A DNA stretch of 64,000 bases from Gloeotrichia echinulata CP02 (lineage in GTDB: Bacteria; Cyanobacteriota; Cyanobacteriia; Cyanobacteriales; Nostocaceae), in the NCBI GenBank assembly GCA_038087035.1, contig CP051187.1, positions 6,268,001 to 6,332,000 on the forward strand, given 5' to 3'. Both the position numbers and the translations under genes were made by a program. Below the pieces are notes generated by a model. It was given only the letters and a program-made list of their open reading frames with translations, was not told where the DNA came from and searched no databases. This document shows, piece by piece, positions 50,887-60,845 of this stretch (position 1 is its first letter; every line of letters begins with the position of its first letter).

Positions 50887-52539
50887 CTAAGAGATAATGG
50901 CAAGTCCAGGAGCTTCTAAATTTGCCACTAATTTTAACCCAAACTCCGCTTCAAATGCTCCTTTTTTGTAATCTAAACTCCAGAGTTCTAAGGCGCAGTC
51001 ATCATCAGGATGAGATGGCACAATTTGCAGTTTAAATTCCTGGTTATGGGGAAAATATTGACACTGCACTCGTTCTATTGCGCCAATGTGCCGTCGATCC
51101 AGCGCTACTGCTAATCTTAAGAGAGTACTTAATTGGCTGACTATTTGGCGATGCTGTTTTGTGAGCAGATTCCGGTAATTTTCGTGTTTTTTCTTCGGCG
51201 GCGATTTGCGATGATAACGCGCTAAATTGGCAATGATTTCCATCTCGTTTTCGGTATAACCGAGTAATTCACCATTACGAATTAAATAATAAGAGTGCTT
51301 ATGGTGTGCCGAATGGCTGACATAATAACCGCAATTATGTAATATTGCAGCTGCCCACAGTAATTGCCGCTCTTCTTCGCCCCAGTAGTGTAGTATGCCT
51401 TGAGTTTGGTCAAATAAACTTACGGCAAATGCTGCGATGCGATCGCTATGTTCTAAGTTAATTTGGTATTTATTCGCCTGTTTTAGCACACTGCGCTCGC
51501 GAATTGAACTTTGAAACCGCAATCTATCTTCAATTAGACCGTGGGCTAACATCCAGTCTACAATTACACCTTCCCGCAGGGAACGCCCACAGGTAATGAG
51601 GGAGTCAACACCCAAAAGGGTCATTGCTTCCTGTAATATTACTGCGCCAGCAAGTATAACTTCAGACCGCTTGTCCGGCATTCCGGGAATTGTCGCCCTT
51701 TCAACGTTACTTAGTCGCCGTAACCGACTGACCCAATCGCGCACATCTTTGAGACTCAACTCGTAGCCATTGAGTGTAGAAGGGACAAAACCCAACTTTT
51801 CCCTTGCATTCATCAGCGCCAGGGTTTCAATGGTGCCAGAAGTCCCAACCAACCGGGGAGATTCACCAAACTGGAGGCTGGCTAGTACCTCTTGTGCGGA
51901 ACGTTCCAACATACCCCGTGTATAGGCTTGGAGGTACTGAAACTCAGTATTGCTGATGGGGTCAGTGGTAATTAATTCGCTGGTGAGTCGCACCGCACCA
52001 ACTTTGGTACTAGTCAGAGTGCGCGGTTCGTGACTATCCCCCAAAATTATTTCCGTAGAACCACCACCAATATCGATGATCATATGGGGCTGGTTGTGAA
52101 ATTCCATCCCCGACAGCACACCTAGGTAAATCCGCCGGGCTTCTTCTTGACCAGAAATCAAGTCAACACTTAAACCCAACTCGACTGATACCCGATGTAA
52201 AAAATCTTTCCCATTCGGGGCTTCGCGCACAGCGCTAGTCGCCACAGCAACGATGGTTTCAGCGTTGAAAGTTTTGGCTACTTTTTGGAAGCGTCCCAGG
52301 GCGGCGATCGCCTTGTCCATAATCTCAGGTTTCAGGTATCCTGTAGATATATCGCGATCGCCTAGTCTGACAGTTTCTTTTTCTCTGGCAATCATGCTAA
52401 ACGATGGTAGTGTCGGTTCAATCCGCACAACTACCATATGCAGAGAATTTGTTCCTAGGTCAATCGCAGCAATAATCCGGTGTGGCTTAACTGTAAGAGT
52501 CGGCACACTCTCCCAGCTAGCTGAAACTAAATTCAGCAT
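50887..52539 (-). CDS. ppx: Ppx/GppA exopolyphosphatase family protein
   Basis: A 550-residue phosphatase that releases orthophosphate from polyphosphate or acts on guanosine pentaphosphate. The ASKHA-type phosphate loops are IAAIDLGTNSLHMVVV (about 23-38) and MIIDIGGGSTEIILGD (about 153-168). The catalytic Glu is expected in VATSAVREAPNG. The C-terminal half is an HD-like domain (LLWAAAILHNCGYYVSHSAHHKH, about 390-412) as in long Ppx enzymes. It is divergent from ubiA with about 275 bases between. Confidence 0.93.
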   Translation of the reverse strand: MLNLVSASWESVPTLTVKPHRIIAAIDLGTNSLHMVVVRIEPTLPSFSMIAREKETVRLGDRDISTGYLKPEIMDKAIAALGRFQKVAKTFNAETIVAVATSAVREAPNGKDFLHRVSVELGLSVDLISGQEEARRIYLGVLSGMEFHNQPHMIIDIGGGSTEIILGDSHEPRTLTSTKVGAVRLTSELITTDPISNTEFQYLQAYTRGMLERSAQEVLASLQFGESPRLVGTSGTIETLALMNAREKLGFVPSTLNGYELSLKDVRDWVSRLRRLSNVERATIPGMPDKRSEVILAGAVILQEAMTLLGVDSLITCGRSLREGVIVDWMLAHGLIEDRLRFQSSIRERSVLKQANKYQINLEHSDRIAAFAVSLFDQTQGILHYWGEEERQLLWAAAILHNCGYYVSHSAHHKHSYYLIRNGELLGYTENEMEIIANLARYHRKSPPKKKHENYRNLLTKQHRQIVSQLSTLLRLAVALDRRHIGAIERVQCQYFPHNQEFKLQIVPSHPDDDCALELWSLDYKKGAFEAEFGLKLVANLEAPGLAIIS

Positions 52540-52815
52540 CTAGTATTCTCTCTGTTTCAACAAGGATGGTAAAAGCTGGTCTGTCGGCGTCAACCGCACT
52601 AGTATTATGCGAAACCAATTTAATCTCAGGTTCAGTGTCTGATGACTCTGGCTGAGTCAAGAATCTTCACCCTGCTGCAGACAACATCATAACTATTTGG
52701 ATGTATCTAAATAGTCATTTATAAGTTGTGATTTTACAAATAGCAAATAAGGATATTCTATAGGTAGATGTAAAGATGTGTTAATACATCTAGTTCAACA
52801 AATTTCTTGATTTCT

Positions 52816-53697
52816 ATGCTAAGGACGCCAGAACAAAACCAAGAACCCGTGTGGCTTGTTATTATCAAGTTGTTAAGGTGGCATAAACCAGAAGGAAGGC
52901 TAATCTTGATGATACCTGCCCTTTGGGCTATATTTTTAGCCGCTGCTGGTAAACCGCCTTTACCCCTGATTGGCGTAATTATCTTGGGAACCCTCGCCAC
53001 AAGTGCGGCCGGGTGTATTGTTAATGATTTATGGGATCGCGATATTGATCCACAAGTGGAAAGAACACGCGATCGCCCCCTTGCTGCCCGTACACTGTCA
53101 ATGAAAGTGGGTGTTGTTGTCGGGATAGTTGCCTTAGCATGTGCAGCAGTCCTCGCCTTTTATCTTAACACCTTAAGCTTCTGGTTATCTGTGGCAGCGG
53201 TACCAATTATTTTGCTATATCCAGGTGCAAAACGAGTGTTTCCCGTACCCCAACTAGTGCTTTCTATTGCTTGGGGTTTTGCCGTATTAATTAGCTGGAG
53301 TGCAGTTACTCAAACCATATCTCAACCAACTTGGATACTCTGGGGAGCCACTGTATTATGGACATTGGGATTTGATACAGTTTACGCCATGAGCGATCGC
53401 CAAGATGATCAGCGCATTGGGGTTAAATCGAGCGCCCTATTCTTTGGTAATTATGCCCCAGCCGCTATTGGCATTTTCTTTGCTGGCACAATAATTTTAC
53501 TCGCTTGGCTTGGGGCTTCCATCCACCTTCACATTGCTTTTTGGATTAGCCTAGCAATTGGCACCATCGGCTGGATTTGGCAGTCTGTCCGCTTAACACA
53601 AAAAGACCTACCTAACCCAGCTTACGGCCAAATGTTCCGGCAAAATGTCTGGATTGGTTTTATCTTACTCGCGGGGATGATTGCTGGGTTTTTTTAA
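52816..53697 (+). CDS. ubiA: 4-hydroxybenzoate polyprenyltransferase (UbiA family)
   Basis: A 293-residue inner-membrane prenyltransferase with about eight helices. It attaches a solanesyl-type chain to 4-hydroxybenzoate, an early step to plastoquinone in cyanobacteria. The two Asp-rich motifs are complete: NDLWDRDID (about 77-85) and the second, DRQDDQR, after TVYAM. RPLAARTLS follows the first motif as usual. A TTG at 52807 gives three more residues; ATG at 52816 is chosen. Confidence 0.93.
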   Translation: MLRTPEQNQEPVWLVIIKLLRWHKPEGRLILMIPALWAIFLAAAGKPPLPLIGVIILGTLATSAAGCIVNDLWDRDIDPQVERTRDRPLAARTLSMKVGVVVGIVALACAAVLAFYLNTLSFWLSVAAVPIILLYPGAKRVFPVPQLVLSIAWGFAVLISWSAVTQTISQPTWILWGATVLWTLGFDTVYAMSDRQDDQRIGVKSSALFFGNYAPAAIGIFFAGTIILLAWLGASIHLHIAFWISLAIGTIGWIWQSVRLTQKDLPNPAYGQMFRQNVWIGFILLAGMIAGFF

Positions 53698-53727
53698 CCC
53701 TCCCAAACTCCAGTTGAAACCTACGCA

Positions 53728-53755
53728 GTAGGGGCGCAAGGCCTTGCGCCCCTAC
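53728..53755. repeat. palindromic repeat A, perfect copy
   Basis: Identical by eye to 15663-15690; 30 bases after the ubiA stop, where it might also act as a terminator hairpin. Confidence 0.9.
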
Positions 53756-53865
53756 ACCAAATTAACCGCGCCAGGGTAGCCCCTAAATTCTATATTATGC
53801 GGGCTAGGGCGTGTTTTAAAAGTCTTATACAATACCAACAAAACGCTGATACATGTAGATTGCGC

Positions 53866-53892
53866 GTAGGGGCACGGCAATGCCGTGCCCCG
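53866..53892. repeat. palindromic core of family B
   Basis: GTAGGGGCACGGCAATGCCG continuing to TGCCCC, with the right outer arm lost. Confidence 0.75.
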
Positions 53893-54040
53893 GAAGCTGG
53901 TATCATATCGTGTGGATTTCGGGGTATCTAAAAATTTATGCGGCTAAACAAATAGTTTGAAATCGCGGGACTAGGCGCGGATAAATCCGTGGGATAGTTC
54001 AGCAATTTCTATTTCGGCTGTCTCGAAAATGGCTTTTGAT

Positions 54041-54145
54041 ACTACAATAGCCATTTCTGAGACTACAATAGCCATTTCTGAGACTACAATAGCCATTTCT
54101 GAGACTACAATTGCTATTTCGGCAACTACAAAAGCCATTTCGGCT
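54041..54145. repeat. 21-bp minisatellite
   Basis: Tandem 21-bp units of ACTACAATAGCCATTTCTGAG, the last ones diverging to TTTCGGCAACTACAAAAGCC. No frame is convincing. Together with two palindromes it fills the gene-free interval 53698-54236. Confidence 0.85.
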
Positions 54146-54236
54146 GTCCCTTAATTTTAAAGACCGTCGCGACAATCAGCGTTAACTCAACCGTATTGTC
54201 CTATAATCAGTAGATTTGGTAATCTCATGTCTGACT

Positions 54237-54770
54237 ATGGCTGCTAACACTACTGATTTAGAGAAACGCCTATGGGAAGCAGCGGATGAGTTACGCGCTA
54301 ACTCCAAGCTCAAATCCAGTGAGTATTCCATCCCTGTATTGGGGTTAATTTTCCTGCGCTACGCTGACTGGAAATTTACCCATGCTGAGGAGGAACTGAA
54401 AAATACAGGTAGTAGAAGACGTGGAATTACCAAAACAGACTACCAAGCAAAGGGTGTCATGTACCTACCTGATGCTGCTAGATTCTCCACACTGCTTAAC
54501 TTACCAGGAGGAGCAGATATTGGCAAGGCAATCAATGATGCCATGCGTGCCATTGAAGCGGAGAATGAAGAATTAAAGGATATTCTGCCCAAAACTTACA
54601 ATCGCCTGGAAAATGACCTGTTATTTGACTTGCTGAAAAATTTTAACAAAGTCGAATTAGGCACAGATTTATCAGGGGATGCTTTCGGGAAGATTTATGA
54701 ATACTTCCTGGGTAAATTTGCGATGACTGAGGGACAGAAGGGGGGAGAATTCTGGCTCTTCCGTACTTAG
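54237..54770 (+). pseudogene. hsdM: N-terminal remnant of type I methyltransferase HsdM
   Basis: About 170 codons of HsdM: the helical N12 domain (TDLEKRLWEAADELRANSKL, IPVLGLIFLRYADWKF) up to FGKIYEYFLGKFAMTEGQKGGEF, just before the SAM-binding domain with NPPF would begin. The last residues WLFRT and stop are read from a MITE starting at 54753. The methyltransferase catalytic domain, hsdS and the first part of hsdR are absent. A TTG at 54216 is a possible longer start. It could not methylate DNA. Confidence 0.88.
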
Positions 54771-54950
54771 CGTGCTGAATTTATTAAATAATCAGATTGA
54801 AACCCTTGCAGAGCTAAGATAATAGCCATTATTTTCTGTATTTTATATCATATTGCTAGAAATTAAATTATGAACGCCTGTAAGCCTTACTTTTAAAGCA
54901 AATTTATAGACTTTAATTGATAATTAAGCACGCTAAGTACGCAAGAACCA
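54753..54950. mobile_element. MITE-like element D at a deletion junction
   Basis: A 198-bp element with near-perfect ~29-bp terminal inverted repeats: left TGGCTCTTCCGTACTTAGCG, right (reverse complement) TGGTTCTTGCGTACTTAGCG, each continuing TGCT and AATT. The interior is AT-rich and without a frame. Its left edge abuts hsdM sequence and its right edge abuts hsdR sequence. Confidence 0.85.
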
Positions 54951-56399
54951 AAATTATCAGCCACTATTAAATATATGGCAGAAACAGATATGGCAGTAGT
55001 CATATCTCAATCTCAAAATGAAGTAGAAGCATTTGAGCAAAAACAATTAAATATCACTCCTCACCGTCAAAGGTTAGTGAATGAATCTCCGCCACTGGAT
55101 GAAAAATTCAAAGATGCATCTCATCCCCTACGCATTATATTTGTTTGCGCCATGTGGATGACTGGATTTGATGTCCCCAGTTGTTCCACCATTTACCTGG
55201 ATAAACCGATGAAAAATCATACCCTGATGCAAACCATCGCCAGAGCAAATCGTGTCTTTCCTGGTAAAGTCAATGGCTTAATTGTTGATTATATTGGTGT
55301 GTTCCGCGATTTACAGAAAGCACTAGCTATTTATGGTTCCGCATCTGGTGGTGGTGTTCGAGAAGGAGATACTCCAGTTAAAGCGAAAACTGCTTTAGTG
55401 GCACAATTGAGAGCAGCAATATCAGAAATTACAACATTCTGTACCCAAAAAGGCATTGATTTTGCTGTTCTGGATTCAGCACAAGGTTTTGCACGCAACA
55501 AGTTTTTGGCAGATGCGGTAGAATCCATCATTATTAATGATGATGCCAAAAAAACTTATCTCTCCCTAGCAGGTAACGTTAACAAACTTTACAAAGCTAT
55601 CCTCCCAGATGCTGTTGCTAATGAGTTTACCGCTATCAATACTCACTTGCAGAGAATCAAAGACAAAATTCTCGCAGAAATACCAGAAGTTGATGTGTCC
55701 GAAGTGATGGAACAAGTGGAAGAACTGTTAGATCTGTCCATCACCGCTGGGGAATTTGCGATCGCACAATCCCACTCTCAACTCATTGACTTAAGTCAAA
55801 TCGACTTTGAAGCGTTAAAAAATAAGTTTGCTACTACTGACTACCAGAGAACAGAGACAGAAAAGCTGAAAACAACCATCAACCAAAAACTCCAGCAGAT
55901 GGTGACGTTAAATAAAACACGCATCGACTACCTGGAGAAATTCCAGCAGATGATAGCAGAGTACAATGCTGACTCCCGCAACGTGCAGATGTTCTTCCAG
56001 GATTTGATTAACTTTGCTCAAGAATTGGGTGTTGAAGATAAAAGAGCGATCGCCAAAAATCTCACTGAAGAAGAACTAGCAATTTTTGATTTACTGACTA
56101 AACCACAAATTCAACTGAGTAAGCAAGAGGAACAGGAAGTTAAACAAGTTGCAAAAGAATTACTGAAAACTCTCAAACAAGAGAAGTTAGTTTTGGATTG
56201 GAAGAAGAGACAGCAAACCAGAGCATCGGTAGAAGTGGCGATTAAGGATAATTTGGATAGATTACCTCAGAGTTATTCTGCTGAACTGTATGAGCAGAAG
56301 TGTCAGGAAGTTTACCAGCATGTTTATGAGAATTACTCTGGACGAGGAAGTATCTATGATGCTGGGAATCCACGGAGTCAAATATTGGCAACTTCATGA
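54951..56399 (+). pseudogene. hsdR: C-terminal remnant of type I restriction subunit HsdR
   Basis: About 480 codons of HsdR, open from the MITE edge: KYMAETDMAVVISQSQNEVEA, then helicase motifs RIIFVCAMWMTGFDVPSCS and TLMQTIARANRVFPGK, and the C-terminal helical region that docks to the methyltransferase. The N-terminal PD-(D/E)XK nuclease and first helicase half are missing. An ATG at 54975 could start translation, but there is no ribosome-binding site. The rest of the frame is intact, so loss is likely recent. Confidence 0.88.
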
Positions 56400-56535
56400 A
56401 AAATTTATATTTCTCCCGTATTTTTGCGTAAATTGTAAATTTTACTTGTCAATCTCTCTAGAGCTAGATCCGGAAAATTACGCTTTAGTTTAGTAGTTGG
56501 GTATATGACCACGTAATTTACACGTACCCAACTAC

Positions 56536-57114
56536 ATGAAGCGATCGCACCTTGTCAAAATCGCCATAATATTTTTATTCTCCCTTAGCAGTCTTGGTGT
56601 TGTTGGGGGAAGTTTTTTTCTCAGAAAAGCCTTTAGTAGTTCCACTACACCTGAGATAGTCACTGATACATCACGTTATCGAGAACTTCGGGAATCACTA
56701 AGTTCTGCTAACTACCCTATAAAACATTTTCCTATAGATATTCCTGCTGATGCTCAAAATGTCAAGATTTCCTACACTCCAGGCTTTTTACAAGGCGGTA
56801 GTTATTTTCAAATCAGGCTCAAACAGTCACCAGATAAGATAAAAAAATTACTTTCACAATACAAAGATATTGCTAAACACGAATATAGAGGTGGTAACAC
56901 CAACGACCATACAAATCTACCCCAAGGAGTACCAACAACGTTTTTTTATACCAGCGACTCCCCAGAAGAATCCTTTCCCCCCACGTATAAAATATTAGTA
57001 TTGGGCGCACAGGACAGAGGTAGTCCCGGCTTTAAGTGGAATCATGGCGATAGCTATGGGGTAGCGATTGATAGTTCCACCTCAGACATTGTTTATTGGG
57101 CTGAACAGTGGTAA
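56536..57114 (+). CDS. hypothetical protein with N-terminal membrane anchor
   Basis: A 192-residue protein not recognised. A signal or anchor helix occupies about 8-30 (IAIIFLFSLSSLGVVGGSFFL). The outer part has HFPIDIPADAQNVKISYTPGFLQGGSYFQIRLKQS and a C-terminal HGDSYGVAIDSSTSDIVYWAEQW. The pattern of mixed beta strands suggests a small soluble domain outside the membrane. ATG and codon use fit a real gene. It follows the restriction-modification remnant and may belong to the same accessory patch. Confidence 0.65.
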   Translation: MKRSHLVKIAIIFLFSLSSLGVVGGSFFLRKAFSSSTTPEIVTDTSRYRELRESLSSANYPIKHFPIDIPADAQNVKISYTPGFLQGGSYFQIRLKQSPDKIKKLLSQYKDIAKHEYRGGNTNDHTNLPQGVPTTFFYTSDSPEESFPPTYKILVLGAQDRGSPGFKWNHGDSYGVAIDSSTSDIVYWAEQW

Positions 57115-57285
57115 TTGATAATTAGGACTTACGCATGAGTAACTCGCGCATCAAGGGTTTGGGTTGGACATATCCAAAATCCAAAATCGATTGACCAAGC
57201 CAATTTTAGATTTTAGATTTTAGATTTTAGATTGTTTCAGTACGAGCAAGGCTCCTTGTGTGCCTAACCAATCCAAAATCCCAAA

Positions 57286-57588
57286 CTTGTACTGAGCGTA
57301 CCACTACGTGGAAGCAAGCTACGCGCAGCGTCCCGCAGGGAAGTCGTTGGCGTAGCCTCTGTCTACGACGCCGAAGGCTACGTAGAGAAGTATCCAAAAT
57401 CCTTGAGCAAGGTACCCTTGTGGTCGGGGTCAATCCAAAACTTGTACTGAGCGAAGTCGAAGTATCCAAAACTTGTACTGAGCGTACCACTACGTGGAAG
57501 CAAGCTACGCGCAGCGTCCCGCAGGGAAGTCGTTGGCGTAGCCTCTGTCTGCGACGCCGAAGGCTACGTAGAGAAGTATCCAAAATCC
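57286..57588. repeat. duplicated short interspersed repeat block
   Basis: Two copies (57286-57399 and 57472-57588) of the same block: CTTGTACTGAGCGTACCACT, CGTCCCGCAGGGAAGTCGTT, GGCGTAGCCTCTGTCT and GTAGAGAAGTATCCAAAATC. A related block is at 43620. The frames over these copies are repeat-derived. Confidence 0.85.
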
Positions 57589-57679
57589 AAAATCGGTTGA
57601 CTTTCGCCGTTTTGATCAACACAATCACAAATGGTCGAGTCAAATCACTAATCCAAGCAACGTCAACTTGATTTTTTTG

Positions 57680-57828
57680 ATCGGGAACTGGGGACTGGGG
57701 ACTGGGAACTGGGAACTGGGGACTGGAGACTGGGAACTGGGAACTGGGGACTGGGGACAGGGAACTGGGGACTAGGGACTGGGGGTGACAAATGACAAAT
57801 GACAAATGACAAATGACAAATGACAAAT
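57680..57828. repeat. STRR heptamer arrays CTGGGGA/CTGGGAA and GACAAAT
   Basis: About fourteen CTGGGGA-type units followed by six GACAAAT units, ending 97 bases before the next gene. Confidence 0.9.
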
Positions 57829-57924
57829 CCGTTAAACTTCATTGCAAATTGCAAAGTATGTGAAACAACGTGATAAGTTTTGGTAATGTGAACAAACAGC
57901 ACAGGACTAATAAAGGAGAATACA

Positions 57925-58131
57925 GTGGCAATGGAATCAAATCTCTTACCGGGCACAGGTGTAGTGAATGAAGATTTCAGCGAATACGTTGCCCACTTAC
58001 AGCTGCACATGACTCTGCAAGCTCGCAATCTGGTTCCAACCCTGAAGCAGACGAAAGAAGATAGTCGAGAGCAATTACTCCATCAAACCCAAGCCAACTT
58101 TGAAAAGGTAATTTCTCGGCAAAGTCTGTGA
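57925..58131 (+). CDS. small conserved-type cyanobacterial protein
   Basis: A 68-residue hydrophilic, helical protein starting MAMESNLLPGTGVV. GTG at 57925 is chosen because AAGGAG is six to seven bases upstream; ATG at 57931 is the alternative. The central HLQLHMTLQARNLVPTLKQ is amphipathic. No family is recognised with certainty. The good ribosome-binding site and clean start after repeats suggest that it is expressed. Confidence 0.6.
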   Translation: MAMESNLLPGTGVVNEDFSEYVAHLQLHMTLQARNLVPTLKQTKEDSREQLLHQTQANFEKVISRQSL

Positions 58132-58339
58132 AATATACAATTTTTCATCAAAATTAACGTAAAATAAAAGCAGATGATTGTTGGGTCAACGCCTGTGGTG
58201 TTCTCATCAAATCTGCTTTTTCTGATTTTTTAAGTATTTAGTTGCTAAAATCACTCTTTTGGAACAATACCAAGTAGCGGAAAGCCGTTAATATTATTAT
58301 TGCAGTAGTTAATCAGCAAGAGCAGTTACTCAAGGCTCA

Positions 58340-59593
58340 ATGGCGGCTCGAATCAAAATGACTTCATTACTTCCTCGAAATCTCAGCGTGATCATCCGAC
58401 CGGTCCAATATCGGGACTTGGATGGCGTCGAACGCCTAACTCAAGAGTCATTCGCAGCCCTCACTCCCCAGGGAGCGTGTTTTGCCATGCGCCAGATGCA
58501 ATGGCTCCGTCGCTGGTATGGGCTACTCAAATTTTTGAGTTGGTTTCCCAACCCGTTACAATACCTCTTCTGTGCCTATGTAGCAGAGCAAGGGCGTACC
58601 CTGCTAGGGATGATTCAAGTATCACCCTTTAACAGGACGCGCAGTACTTGGCGGATTGATCGGGTGATGTTAGACCGTGCTGCGGATAAGCAAGGAATTG
58701 GTTCCCAACTTCTGCGCCATTGCTTCGAGTCGATTTTGGAGGCTCGCACTTGGATACTAGAAGTAAATGTCAATGATATTGAGGCCTTAGCACTTTATCG
58801 GACAAATGGATTTCAGCGCCTAGCGGAAATGACATATTGGGAAATTTCACCCGAATTGTTAGCAGAATTGGCGAATGCTGAACCGGATTTGCCGAATCTT
58901 CTACCTGTGAGTAATGCCGATGCCCAGTTACTATATCAACTGGATACGGCCTCAATGCCACCTTTGGTGCGTCAGGTATTTGACCGCAACACTCGCGACT
59001 TCAAAACCAGTTTGTTCGGTGCTTTAACTGATGCTGTCAAACAATGGGTGACGAAAATAGAAGTAGTCAGTGGCTACGTGTTTGAACCCCAACGTAAAGC
59101 AGCAATTGGCTATTTTCAGGTGCAACTTGACCGTAAGGGTCTTAGCCCCCATGTAGCAACGTTGACAGTTCACCCAGCTTATACCTGGCTTTATCCAGAG
59201 TTGCTGTCTCAACTAGCTCGGATTGCTCAAGATTTTCCCCAACAAGGTTTACAACTAGCTTCATCAGATTATCAGGCAGAGCGAGAAGAGTATTTAGAGC
59301 GAATTGGGGCAAAACGCATAGAACATACCCTAATTATGTCTCGCTCAGTGTGGCACAAGCTACGGGAGTCGAAATTTGTCTCCTTAGAAGGGATTCAGTG
59401 GACTGAGGTGCTACAAGGTCTGCAACCTACACGTAAACCGATACCCGGCGGTATGTCATGGGCACAACCAGTACAGCACCCACCCTCAGATAGACCAACG
59501 CCAACTAAGTCAGAACCTATGAACTTTGGGTCTAATAACGCTAGTATAGAAGCATCGCCGGCATCTGAGTCAGCAGATGCACCACAGGAGTAG
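58340..59593 (+). CDS. GNAT family N-acetyltransferase
   Basis: A 417-residue protein with an N-terminal GNAT domain (about 15-170): VIIRPVQYRDLDGVERLTQ, the acetyl-CoA site DRAADKQGIGSQLLRHCFES and ALALYRTNGFQR. The middle part (about 185-345) resembles a second GNAT-like fold (VQVQLDRKGLSPHVATLTVHP-like strands), and the last 70 residues are Pro/Ser-rich and probably disordered. It lies just before ruvX, as it often does in cyanobacteria. A PATE-like element has inserted between them. Substrate unknown. Confidence 0.85.
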   Translation: MAARIKMTSLLPRNLSVIIRPVQYRDLDGVERLTQESFAALTPQGACFAMRQMQWLRRWYGLLKFLSWFPNPLQYLFCAYVAEQGRTLLGMIQVSPFNRTRSTWRIDRVMLDRAADKQGIGSQLLRHCFESILEARTWILEVNVNDIEALALYRTNGFQRLAEMTYWEISPELLAELANAEPDLPNLLPVSNADAQLLYQLDTASMPPLVRQVFDRNTRDFKTSLFGALTDAVKQWVTKIEVVSGYVFEPQRKAAIGYFQVQLDRKGLSPHVATLTVHPAYTWLYPELLSQLARIAQDFPQQGLQLASSDYQAEREEYLERIGAKRIEHTLIMSRSVWHKLRESKFVSLEGIQWTEVLQGLQPTRKPIPGGMSWAQPVQHPPSDRPTPTKSEPMNFGSNNASIEASPASESADAPQE

Positions 59594-59713
59594 GATTGAC
59601 TCAGAATTTAACGTAACCCAGAAGTTCGCCCAAGGCAAAACCGAAGGCGAGTGGGGCTGGGTATCCCTACCTTCGTCCCTAGCTGGCGCAGCGTCTGGGT
59701 AGGGAGAAGGGTA

Positions 59714-59884
59714 TTGACATACTCCCTGATCTGAAAGTTCAGGGATTCTGGATTCAAACAGCAATAGCAGGCATAGCCCGTCTTACATCACCTAGCCCGA
59801 CAGACAATGCCCTGCCTGTTGCCACTATTTTACCAAAAAGCCGTCCTAGAAGGACGGCGGCTCTAGACCCAGTTTTTTTGGTAA
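59714..59884. mobile_element. IS605-derived non-autonomous element (PATE-like), copy 2
   Basis: Almost identical to 42160-42329 over 170 bases; differences are confined to the last 35 bases (GGCGGCTCTAGACCC against GGGGCTTTAGACTC). It ends 52 bases before ruvX and could affect transcription from the GNAT gene. Confidence 0.85.
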
Positions 59885-59936
59885 TAATTATCCAAAAATG
59901 TCCAAAAAAGTCTATTAAATAAACAGCAGAAGTACT

Positions 59937-60413
59937 GTGACACCCCAAGACCAACCAAAGCCCTTGATTTCAGCATTAGGATTAGATCTCGGTAGCAAAC
60001 GCATTGGTGTAGCAGGGTGCGATGGTACAGGTTTGATAGCTACGGGGATCACTACAATTGAGCGCAGTTCTTTTGATCAGGATGTCGAGCAACTACGACA
60101 ACTAGTGAATCAGCGCCAGGTACATCTGCTGGTTATTGGTTTACCTTATTCAATGGATGGCTCCTTGGGGTTTCAGGCGCGTCATGTACAGAAGTTGGCG
60201 ACCAGACTGAGTAAGGCTCTTAAACTCCCTGTGGAATACGTTGATGAGCGTTTAACTTCATATCAAGCAGAACAAATGCTCAGAGATGAAAAACGCTCGC
60301 CATCACGTCATAAAGCTATGATTGATAGGAAGGCAGCAGCATTGATTTTGCAACAATGGCTGGATGCCAGGCGAGCTAAATTCAACGGTACACTCATAAC
60401 TGTGGAGTATTGA
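59937..60413 (+). CDS. ruvX: Holliday junction resolvase-like RuvX (YqgF)
   Basis: A 158-residue RNase H-fold protein of the YqgF/RuvX family, linked to pre-16S rRNA maturation and to resolving DNA junctions. Catalytic acids: Asp in GLDLGSKRIG, the Asp region in LPYSMDGS, Glu/Asp in YVDERLTSYQAE, and Asp in DRKAAALILQQW. The start is GTG with no clear ribosome-binding site. The order GNAT, ruvX, DUF3727, yqeG is a cyanobacterial cluster. Confidence 0.94.
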   Translation: MTPQDQPKPLISALGLDLGSKRIGVAGCDGTGLIATGITTIERSSFDQDVEQLRQLVNQRQVHLLVIGLPYSMDGSLGFQARHVQKLATRLSKALKLPVEYVDERLTSYQAEQMLRDEKRSPSRHKAMIDRKAAALILQQWLDARRAKFNGTLITVEY

Positions 60414-60845
60414 AAAACTTTGCTGATTCTATAATCATTTGTGTTAAAATCTAGACGTATTCCCATAGCCAGTGACCTAATTTGGCATGGGGAAAATCCT
60501 ATCTAGTTGGGTAAGGCATCAGCCTATAACCTCAAAGTAGTTAACCTATATCCTAGAAAGGAGAAACTAAATTAGCGAGGTAATAAAATCGGGAATGTCA
60601 ACAAAACCAGTCCCAAAAGCAATGATGGGATATAGGCTATATGGTTTAGCCATTTGGGTAAGACTAATAAACTAGTTATTGTAAACATATAATTAGCAAC
60701 TATTGATAACTTTTAAGATAATATTCTGAAAGCTATTACCCAGCAGTTGTATCTAAGTCAAGCTATTTGTTTGACATCATACTGTTACTCGACAGTTAAG
60801 CGATTTCCACATTTGCTGGTATTTATAAAGTTTCACAACAAGACC
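60414..60845. other. long intergenic space before the DUF3727 gene
   Basis: An open frame reaches upstream to 60747, but no gene is supported. AACCTATATCC near 60543 and GGATATAGG near 60629 form distant inverted arms. AAAGGAG at 60556-60563 is not followed by a convincing frame. Promoter not identified. Confidence 0.4.

Noticed and set aside
57227..57826. A 199-codon minus-strand frame
   Set aside because: It is composed of heptamer arrays and duplicated short repeats (peptides like SSQFPVPSPQ), so it is a repeat artefact.
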